Made by a program: the position numbers and the translations under genes. Below the pieces are notes generated by a model. The model was not told where the DNA came from, made no database searches, and was given only the letters and a program-made list of their open reading frames with translations. Below are positions 54,438 to 64,000 of a stretch of DNA of 64,000 nucleotides, piece by piece. Location: assembly GCA_016124375.1 (NCBI GenBank), contig WGNV01000004.1:558001-622000 (forward strand), read 5' to 3'. Positions within the stretch are counted from its first letter, which is position 1. Each line of letters begins with the position of its first letter. This stretch comes from Tepidisphaera sp. (GTDB lineage Bacteria > Planctomycetota > Phycisphaerae > Phycisphaerales > UBA1924).

Positions 54438-56141
54438 ATGGCCCTATTCAAAGACAAAAACGGAACGCTCGCCAAGCGGGTGGAGGTGGAGGCCAAGCCC
54501 AGCCCCGGCGCGATGGCTCGCCTGGCGGAGCTCTTTAGCCCGCTGCCGCTGACGCCCGCGCAGATCCAGCAGTTCAGCCGCGTCGAAGGGTCGGACGAAG
54601 AGCCGTGGGACGTGATGCTGCAGATGCTGGCGATGGACGAGCATCAGGCGCTGGAGATGCTGGCCAAGCGAACGGGGTTGCGCTTCGTCGCCGATCCGCG
54701 CCAGCACGAGTCGTCGCAGCGGTTTTACGAGTTGGTGCCCGCGGAGGTGGCTCGCGCCCGGCTATGCGCCGGGCTGGAGAGCGACGGTCAGGTGATGACG
54801 ATCGCCACGGCACAGCCGATGCAGCCCGCCGTCTTCCAGATGCTGGAGGACATGCTGCAGATGCCGGTGCGGCTGGTCTTTTCACCCCGCGCCGGCGTCG
54901 CGAACCTGCTGAACCGGGGCTACGAGAAAAGCCAGGACCTGGTCACCGAGATCATCGAGGAGATGCCGCTGGATGAGCGGGCGATCGCGGCGGCCGCGGG
55001 CAGCGCCGGGCAATCCACCGACCTGCTCGCCCTGGCCCGCCAGACGCCGGTCATCCGCCTGGTGAACATGATCCTGTTCGAAGCGTTGCGCCGGCGGGCC
55101 AGCGATATCCACGTGCACCCGCAGGAAAACAAGCTGGTCATTCGGTTCCGCATCGACGGCATGCTGGTGGATGCGTTCTCGCCGCCCTTGAGTTTGGCGC
55201 CGGCGATCAGCTCGCGCATGAAGGTGATGACGGAGCTGGACATCGCCAACCGGCACAGCCCGCAGGACGGGCACACGAGTGTGCGGGTGGGCAGCCGCAA
55301 GGTTGATATCCGGTTTTCATGCATCCCGACGGTGTATGGCGAGCGGCTGGTGCTGCGATTGCTGGATCAGACGGCCACGCAGTTGTCGCTGGATGAGATC
55401 GGCATGACCAAGCCGATGCAGGCGCAGTTGCTCGACCTGATCGAGCGGCCGACGGGCATCGTGCTGGTGACCGGCCCTACGGGCAGCGGCAAGACGACGA
55501 CGCTGTACGCGGCCTTGAGCCGGATCGATCGGGCGAGCCGCAACGTGATGACGATCGAAGACCCCGTGGAGTATCACCTGGAGGGCATCAGCCAGATGCA
55601 GGTGAACGCCAAGCGAGGCGTGACGTTTGCCGCCGGGCTGCGGGCGCTGCTGCGGCAAGACCCCGACGTGATCCTCGTCGGCGAAATCCGCGATGGCGAG
55701 ACGGCGCAGCTGGCGATTCAGGCGTCGCTCACCGGGCACCTGGTGCTCGCAACGCTGCACACGAATGATGCGCCCGGCGCGATCCCGCGATTGGTGGACA
55801 TCGGCATTGAGCCGTATCTGGTAACCAGTTCGCTGCTCGCGACGCTGGCCCAGCGCCTGCTGCGGCGGACGTGTCAGACGTGCAAGGGCAACGGCCAAAG
55901 CCCGGCGGGCGCGGGGGCGTGCGAGGTGTGCTTCGGGGTCGGATACAAGGGCCGCCTGGCGGTGTATGAGATCATGGCGATGAACGACGAGCTGCGCACG
56001 CTGACGGGCAGCCGTGCGGACGCGGTGACGCTGTACGAGGCGGCCATCCGGGCAGGGTTCAGCCCGATGCGCAACGACGCGATGGACAAGGTGAAGCGCG
56101 GATTGACGGACGAGGCCGAGGTGTACCGCGTGCTGCACTGA
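54438..56141 (+). CDS. gspE: GspE/PilB-type secretion ATPase
   Basis: 567 residues. An N-terminal N1-like domain (about 40-160) precedes the ATPase core. Walker A is GPTGSGKTTT near 344, preceded by ASDIHVHPQENKLVIRFRID; the Asp box is VMTIEDPVEYHLEGISQMQV; Walker B is DVILVGEIRDGETAQLAIQA; the His box is ATLHTNDA. A zinc tetracysteine lies near 478-503 (CQTCKGNG...CEVCFGVGYKG). It powers pseudopilus assembly. Pairing with GspD suggests T2SS, although PilB cannot be ruled out. Spacing of 30 nt to gspD indicates an operon. Confidence 0.94.
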   Translation: MALFKDKNGTLAKRVEVEAKPSPGAMARLAELFSPLPLTPAQIQQFSRVEGSDEEPWDVMLQMLAMDEHQALEMLAKRTGLRFVADPRQHESSQRFYELVPAEVARARLCAGLESDGQVMTIATAQPMQPAVFQMLEDMLQMPVRLVFSPRAGVANLLNRGYEKSQDLVTEIIEEMPLDERAIAAAAGSAGQSTDLLALARQTPVIRLVNMILFEALRRRASDIHVHPQENKLVIRFRIDGMLVDAFSPPLSLAPAISSRMKVMTELDIANRHSPQDGHTSVRVGSRKVDIRFSCIPTVYGERLVLRLLDQTATQLSLDEIGMTKPMQAQLLDLIERPTGIVLVTGPTGSGKTTTLYAALSRIDRASRNVMTIEDPVEYHLEGISQMQVNAKRGVTFAAGLRALLRQDPDVILVGEIRDGETAQLAIQASLTGHLVLATLHTNDAPGAIPRLVDIGIEPYLVTSSLLATLAQRLLRRTCQTCKGNGQSPAGAGACEVCFGVGYKGRLAVYEIMAMNDELRTLTGSRADAVTLYEAAIRAGFSPMRNDAMDKVKRGLTDEAEVYRVLH

Positions 56142-56153
56142 GGCGGGCGATGT

Positions 56154-56174
56154 GGTCGGCTCGGAGAGCCGACC
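56154..56174. repeat. Palindromic element, family 2, after gspE
   Basis: GGTCGGCTC-GGA-GAGCCGACC is a perfect 9-bp stem, 12 nt after the gspE stop. Its 21-nt core differs at one position from the palindrome inside metH (59548-59568, read on the minus strand). It may also act as a terminator. Confidence 0.82.
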
Positions 56175-56214
56175 TGCCTAAGCGGACGTACCAAAGCATG
56201 CCAATCATCCCGCC

Positions 56215-56691
56215 ATGCCCACGCATGTACAAGTGATTCTCCAGGCGGTTTCGTCGTTCGCCATTTGCTGCGGCCTCGTGTTCGCCGCGTTGCAGTTGCT
56301 GCACTGGCGGCGGGCGTACCAGGTGGCCAACTTCACCAAGCTCGTCGAACTGCAGATGTCGCTGCGGAAGATGCGGGTGGATGACCCGTCGATCGCGCGG
56401 GTGCACATGCATGACGTGGAAGACCTCGAAACCGACGAGGAGATCCGGCACTACTTCATCAACCTGATGCAGTTGTCGGTGTTTGAGATCGCGTGGTACA
56501 GCTTCCGGCAGGGGCAACTGACCGAAGACTACTTCCGAAGCTGGGAGAAGCGGATGCGGGCGCTGCTGGCCGAGCCGAGCTTCCGGCGGATGATGCACAA
56601 GCCGAGCATGAAGATATTGCACGACGAGTTTGACGCGTACATGCACCGGGTGATGCAGCAGGTGGAGGCGCGAGAGCCGGAGAAGAAGTAA
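56215..56691 (+). CDS. Small single-pass membrane protein
   Basis: 158 residues. One N-terminal helix (AVSSFAICCGLVFAALQLLH) is followed by a basic stop-transfer (WRRAYQ) and a helical cytoplasmic domain with ELQMSLRKMRVDDPSIARVH and FEIAWYSFRQGQLTEDYF. The tail is Glu/Lys-rich. It has the layout of membrane-bound regulators of unknown family. It is convergent with metH (46 nt between stops). Confidence 0.77.
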   Translation: MPTHVQVILQAVSSFAICCGLVFAALQLLHWRRAYQVANFTKLVELQMSLRKMRVDDPSIARVHMHDVEDLETDEEIRHYFINLMQLSVFEIAWYSFRQGQLTEDYFRSWEKRMRALLAEPSFRRMMHKPSMKILHDEFDAYMHRVMQQVEAREPEKK

Positions 56692-56737
56692 GAGCCCGGC
56701 AGAGACCGGCGGTCCACCCCGGAGAGCGACCCGAACA

Positions 56738-60325
<3,588 letters not shown>

Positions 60326-60367
60326 TCAGTTGTCCCCGCCCGCCCCGGCCTGGGTTGGGCATGCGGC

Positions 60368-60389
60368 TTCATCCGTTTAGCCGGATGAA
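60368..60389 (-). promoter_or_regulatory. Hairpin in the metH leader
   Basis: TTCATCCG and CGGATGAA pair perfectly around a 6-nt loop (GCTAAA on the metH strand), 43 nt before the metH ATG. It does not match the SAM-I, SAH or cobalamin riboswitch consensus as far as can be judged by eye. It may be a regulatory leader element or chance. Confidence 0.35.
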
Positions 60390-60454
60390 TGGGAGGAGAA
60401 TAGGGCTGGGCGAGCGCATGGGCAAGCCGAGATAGGTTATCGGAGCAAGTTTGT

Positions 60455-60540
60455 CGGCATTCGGCATTCGTGATTCGGCATTCGATATGGCGCGGCGGGA
60501 TGTTCGTTGCCTTGAACGAATGCCGAATGCCGAATGCCGA
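60455..60540. repeat. Palindromic element, family 1, intergenic copy
   Basis: The left arm (60455-60484) is identical to 30 nt of the thiC element's left arm. The right arm (60517-60540) matches its complement except for a missing 7-nt unit (CACGAAT). The 32-nt centre differs from the thiC copy. It lies between the metH leader and the rpmE terminator. Confidence 0.88.
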
Positions 60541-60552
60541 ACAACGCGGCCA

Positions 60553-60582
60553 ACAAAAAACCCGCGACAAACGCCGCGGGTT
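60553..60582 (-). terminator. Intrinsic terminator of rpmE
   Basis: On the minus strand AACCCGCG-GCGTTTGT-CGCGGGTT is followed by a run of Ts (TTTT then G). It lies 21 nt after the rpmE stop. A clear Rho-independent terminator. Confidence 0.85.
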
Positions 60583-60603
60583 GAAAGTTCGCTTTCGCTC
60601 CCC

Positions 60604-60831
60604 TTACTTCTTCTTCGCCTTCTCAAAGTAGTTCCCGGCGTACTTGCGCTGGAACTTCTCGACGCGGCCGGCCGAGTCGACGAACGTCTGCTTGCCCGTG
60701 AAGAACGGGTGAGAGCCCGACCACACTTCCACGTGCATTTCGGGCACGGTGGCCCCCACTTCCATCACGACTTGGCCGTTGTGATAGACCTTGCAGTTGG
60801 GGTAATACTTGGGGTGGATCGTCTGCTTCAT
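60604..60831 (-). CDS. rpmE: Ribosomal protein bL31
   Basis: 75 residues. MKQTIHPKYYPNCKVYHNGQ, VWSGSHPFFTGKQTFVDSAG and VEKFQRKY are family landmarks. Only one Cys is present, so the CxxC zinc site is absent, as in the zinc-free form of L31. GGAG lies 7 nt before the ATG. It is a component of the 50S central protuberance. Confidence 0.95.
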   Translation of the reverse strand: MKQTIHPKYYPNCKVYHNGQVVMEVGATVPEMHVEVWSGSHPFFTGKQTFVDSAGRVEKFQRKYAGNYFEKAKKK

Positions 60832-60986
60832 CGCCGGGCTCCGACAGGAAGTGGTCGCGGCGGGATACCGTTCCGCCGGGCCAAGATGGTAGCCCCTCCA
60901 CGCCTGAACTCAAGCCCTGAAAGCCGCCCGGACCGAATCCCACCTAGCCATCGCCCGCAGAACGCCTCACCACCCGAAGGACCCTC

Positions 60987-62288
60987 ATGAGCCCATTTGC
61001 CCGTCGTGTCGCCCCGTTCCTCGCTCTTCTCGGGGTGGCCGCCTGCCCGGTGCTGGCACAGGAGGGCGCCAAGACCGCAGCCCCGGCTGCGACCCAGAGC
61101 GCAGCGTCCGAGAATACCAGCGAAAACAAGTACCTGCGCGTGAGTGAGAGCGACGACGGCTCGCACCTGAAGCTGGAAATCGCCGTGCGCACGCTGACCA
61201 AGCCCGGCGCGCCCGACGTGCAGCTCGTCGGCGTCACGCACATCGGCGACAAGGCCTACTACGACTCCCTGCAGAAGTTCCTGGACGAACAGTCCCTCGT
61301 GCTCTTTGAGGGCGTGAAGCCTTCGGGCGCCGGCGCGAGCTCCGCCGGAGACGATGAGGCCAAGGCCAAGGTGACGCGGCAGCGCCAGCGATTGCTCGCG
61401 GTGCTGGTGTCGCGATATCGCAACGAAAACCACGAACTGCCCACCATGTGGGGCGAAATACTCGCCCCGCTGCATGGCAGCCTGGCGCGGCTGGGGCAGG
61501 CGGCCACCAGCGATGGCTGGGGCAACCCGCAGGAGCTCAAAGTCGAAGGCGACAAGTTCGACATCGTGAGCACCGGCGCCGATGGCGAGGAAGGCGGCGA
61601 GGGGGCCAACGCCGACATCGCGTTCTCGTCGCAGAAGCCGCTGACGCAGGACGAGCTGGCCGGCGCGGGCGAAGGCATCCAGACCAAGCTCGCCCACGCG
61701 CTCGGGCTCAAGTTTCAGCTTGAAGCCATCGACTACAGCCACGCCAACTGGCGCAACAGCGACATGTCGATCGACGAAGTGCAGAAGAAGCTCGAAGAAA
61801 GCGGCGCCTCGGGCGACGCGCTCTTCAAGATGCTCGACGGGTCGTCGTTCGCGTCCAAGCTCGTGGCGTTTGCGCTCGGGTTTGTCGAGAAGAACGCCGA
61901 GCTCTCGATGATGGTGAAGGTGATGATGATCGAGGTGCTGAGCCAGGCCGACGATCTGGCCGCCCTGGCGGGCAAGCAGGCCAAGGGCATGGACGTGATG
62001 ATGAAAGTCATCGTGCAGGACCGCAACCAGGAGGTGCTCAAGGACCTGGCGGCCGCCAGCAAAGAGCAGCCTACCCCCAAGTCCATCGCGCTCTTCTACG
62101 GCGCCGGCCACCTGCCCGACCTTGAGCAGCACCTGGCCGACCAGGGGTACACGTTTGCATCGACCAAGTGGTTCACGGCCATCGACGCCGACCTCAACAG
62201 CGTGCCGGGGATGAAGGCCCAGGCCAAGCAGATTCGGCAGATGATCCAGAAGCAGATCGAGATGCAGAAGAAGGCGGCGAGCAAGTAA
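60987..62288 (+). CDS. Exported TraB/GumN-like protein with inserted GspG-like (pseudopilin) segment
   Basis: 433 residues, with AAGGA 5 nt before the ATG. A signal peptide ends near CPVLAQ. TraB/GumN (Tiki-like) motifs lie at each end: VQLVGVTHIGDKAYYDSLQK (about 78-97), LVLFEGVKP, and SIALFYGAGHLPDLEQHL near 370. Between them, about residues 128-213 read like the C-terminal domain of the major pseudopilin GspG: NENHELPTMW, then TSDGWGNPQEL, then FDIVSTGADGEEGGEGANAD with the calcium-loop pattern. An inserted domain is thus inferred. TraB-like proteins are metalloprotease-like or protease-dead. No T2SS gene is adjacent. Confidence 0.78.
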   Translation: MSPFARRVAPFLALLGVAACPVLAQEGAKTAAPAATQSAASENTSENKYLRVSESDDGSHLKLEIAVRTLTKPGAPDVQLVGVTHIGDKAYYDSLQKFLDEQSLVLFEGVKPSGAGASSAGDDEAKAKVTRQRQRLLAVLVSRYRNENHELPTMWGEILAPLHGSLARLGQAATSDGWGNPQELKVEGDKFDIVSTGADGEEGGEGANADIAFSSQKPLTQDELAGAGEGIQTKLAHALGLKFQLEAIDYSHANWRNSDMSIDEVQKKLEESGASGDALFKMLDGSSFASKLVAFALGFVEKNAELSMMVKVMMIEVLSQADDLAALAGKQAKGMDVMMKVIVQDRNQEVLKDLAAASKEQPTPKSIALFYGAGHLPDLEQHLADQGYTFASTKWFTAIDADLNSVPGMKAQAKQIRQMIQKQIEMQKKAASK

Positions 62289-62327
62289 AGCCGCGAACGC
62301 TACATCCGGGCGCATACCGTCCCGCCC

Positions 62328-64000
62328 GTGCTGCTCACTGCCCAATCCATCTCCAAAATCCGCGGCGTTCGCACGCTCTTCCAGGGCGTGTCCTTCAGCG
62401 TCAACGAGGGCGATCGCGTCGGACTCATCGGCCCCAACGGCGCGGGCAAGAGCACGCTGCTCAAACTTCTCGCCAAGGTCGGGGGTGAGGCGGGGGACAA
62501 CGCGCCGGATGCGGGCACCGTCACGTGGGCCAAGGGCCTGCGGGCCGTGTACGTGCCCCAGCAGGATGATTTTGACGACGACGGCGGCGAATCGCCGGTG
62601 GCCCGCGAGGTGGTGGTTCGAGCCGCCGAGCGTGGCGGGCACGCCGCTGGCGTGCACGATCGGCACGAGGCCGAGATTCTCGCCGAGATGATTCTCTCGC
62701 GGATCGGGTTCGATGAGATGCACGCGAGCGCGTCGCCCCTGTCGCTGTCGGGCGGCTGGCGCAAACGCCTGTCGGTCGCGCGGGCCCTCGCGTCCTGCGG
62801 CGGCGAGCCCGATGTGCTGCTGCTGGACGAACCGACGAACCACCTTGATCTTGAAGGCATCCAGTGGCTCGAAGAGCTGCTGCTCAAGCCCCAGGCGGGC
62901 GGGCGTCGGTTCGCGTCGGTGTTCGTCACGCACGATCGGGCGTTCTTGGAGAACGTCGCAACGCGCGTGGTGGAGCTGAGCCCCGCGTACCCGATGGGCA
63001 CGCTGAGCGCCGAGGGAAACTACACCGAGTTCCTGCGTCGCAAGAGCGAGTTTCTCTCGGGGCAGGCCAAAGCCGAGCAGGCGCTCTCGAACCAGGTTCG
63101 CAAAGATCTGGATTGGCTGAGCCGCAAGCCCGAGGCGAGGCGTACCAAGAGCAAAAGCAAGATCTTCGCGAGTTACGATCGGCAGGAGATGCTGTCGGAA
63201 CTGAAGACGCGCAACGCCGCGGCCGGGGCGGAGGGGGCCAAGGTCGATTTCTCCGCGACCGGGCGCAAGACCAACAAGTTGCTCGTGTCGCTGGCAATTT
63301 CAAAGTCGCTGGGCGGGCGGGCGCTGTTCAAGGACGTCGATGTCGAGCTTGGCCCCGGCGCGTGCCTGGGTCTGCTGGGGCCCAACGGCAGCGGCAAGAC
63401 GACGCTGATTCGCGTGCTGACGGGCGAACTGGCGCCGGACGCCGGGTCGATCAAGCGGTGCGAACCGCCCCCCCGGGTGGTGACGTTCAGCCAGCATCGC
63501 GAGGACTTCGACCCCGCGACGCTGCTGCGCGAGGCGCTGTGCCCGGTGAGCGACCAGGTGAGGTTTCAAGGTCAGTCCATGCACATCACCTCGTGGTCGC
63601 GCCGGTTTTTGTTTCGCGATGAGCAACTGGCCCAGCCCGTGGGGTCGCTCAGTGGCGGCGAACTGGCCCGGGTGCACATTGCCAGGTTGATGTTGGAGCC
63701 CGCCGACGTGCTGGTGCTCGACGAACCGACGAATGACCTGGACATCCCGACGCTGCAGATGTTCGAAGAGGCGCTGGAGGATTTTCCCGGGGCGCTGGTG
63801 CTGGTGACGCACGATCGGGCGATGCTGTCGCGACTCGCTACTGAGGTGTTGTTGCTGGACGGCAAGGGCGGGGCGAAGGTGTTTGCGCACTTGGATCAGG
63901 CGTTGGCGGCGCAGCGCGCGGCGGAAGCAGCCGCGAGTGAGCCCGCGAGCGCGCCTGTGCGGCCCGCAGCGCCCCCACCGCCGCCGGCGCCTCAGAAGAA
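62328..64000 (+). CDS. uup: ABC-F family ATPase, Uup-like, 3' end beyond window
   Basis: The frame from the GTG at 62328 is open to the window end (557 codons), so it is not in the ORF track. Domain 1 has GLIGPNGAGKST, LSLSGGWRKRLSVARALA and VLLLDEPTNHLDLEG. The linker (SNQVRKDLDWLSRKPEARRT, then KSKSKI) is the Uup-type P-site-tRNA-interaction-like motif. Domain 2 has GLLGPNGSGKTT, SLSGGELARVHIARLM and VLVLDEPTNDLDIP. The C-terminus is Ala/Pro-rich and runs off the window. No membrane domain is present, so it acts on ribosomes or DNA-linked processes. The gene follows the TraB-like gene by 39 nt. Confidence 0.9.
   Translation, partial: MLLTAQSISKIRGVRTLFQGVSFSVNEGDRVGLIGPNGAGKSTLLKLLAKVGGEAGDNAPDAGTVTWAKGLRAVYVPQQDDFDDDGGESPVAREVVVRAAERGGHAAGVHDRHEAEILAEMILSRIGFDEMHASASPLSLSGGWRKRLSVARALASCGGEPDVLLLDEPTNHLDLEGIQWLEELLLKPQAGGRRFASVFVTHDRAFLENVATRVVELSPAYPMGTLSAEGNYTEFLRRKSEFLSGQAKAEQALSNQVRKDLDWLSRKPEARRTKSKSKIFASYDRQEMLSELKTRNAAAGAEGAKVDFSATGRKTNKLLVSLAISKSLGGRALFKDVDVELGPGACLGLLGPNGSGKTTLIRVLTGELAPDAGSIKRCEPPPRVVTFSQHREDFDPATLLREALCPVSDQVRFQGQSMHITSWSRRFLFRDEQLAQPVGSLSGGELARVHIARLMLEPADVLVLDEPTNDLDIPTLQMFEEALEDFPGALVLVTHDRAMLSRLATEVLLLDGKGGAKVFAHLDQALAAQRAAEAAASEPASAPVRPAAPPPPPAPQK

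Noticed and set aside
60828-62933. 701-codon minus-strand frame
   Set aside because: Antisense to the TraB-like and Uup-like genes; no signature.

Overview
The window is high-GC bacterial chromosome with dense genes on both strands. Several features suggest a planctomycete, most likely of the Phycisphaerae type, although no rRNA or other phylogenetic marker is present to prove it. These are a secreted CRTAC1-like FG-GAP/UnbV protein ending in dockerin-like repeats, a PEP-CTERM-like tail, several HflK/HflC-type SPFH proteins next to ABC-2 exporters, cobalamin-dependent MetH, many family-unknown membrane proteins with zinc ribbons, and palindromic repeats between and inside genes.

Layout. 1-1709 (minus): the start of a phage-portal-like gene cut by the window edge, then a DUF2625 gene of lower GC. 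1904-2614: tmk. 2675-12991 (minus): a six-gene run of SPFH/HflK-like, HflC, HflK, ABC ATPase, ABC-2 permease and a large anchored protein. A second ABC-2 permease and a small membrane protein are divergent from it (13615-15360). 15638-19875: exported proteins (PEP-CTERM and Tat), two paralogous zinc-ribbon membrane proteins and a small unknown. 20116-25938: an HDOD-GGDEF-REC signalling protein, the FG-GAP/dockerin protein, a glycosyltransferase and a PilZ-like protein. 25961-36527: an exported GH13 glycosidase, an alpha/beta hydrolase, a cupin, two DinB-like proteins, a TIGR01777 epimerase and several unknowns. 36577-40502: a TPP riboswitch with thiC, a glyoxalase-like protein and an MFS permease. 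41201-44047: an exported subtilase and a PH-like membrane protein. 44129-50474: GDP-fucose synthase, an RNHCP protein, an orphan flagellin and three glycosyltransferases, which look like a surface-glycan or flagellin-glycosylation set. 50359-56691: a BtuF-like binding protein, then the GspD secretin and GspE ATPase. 56738-64000: metH, rpmE, a TraB/GumN-like protein with an embedded pseudopilin (GspG-like) segment, and a partial Uup-type ABC-F ATPase.

The most unusual signals are as follows. Palindromic repeats sit in frame inside thiC and metH, and related copies lie between genes in the same window. The SPFH/ABC exporter cluster has no FtsH beside it. One TraB-like protein has a GspG-like domain inserted. 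A near-identical palindromic motif, TTTGCGCG...CGCGCAAA, lies upstream of the portal-like gene and of the flagellin. No tRNA, rRNA, CRISPR array, transposase or integrase was seen. Most lines of the ORF track, including antisense frames over 1,000 codons long, are GC-driven shadows.
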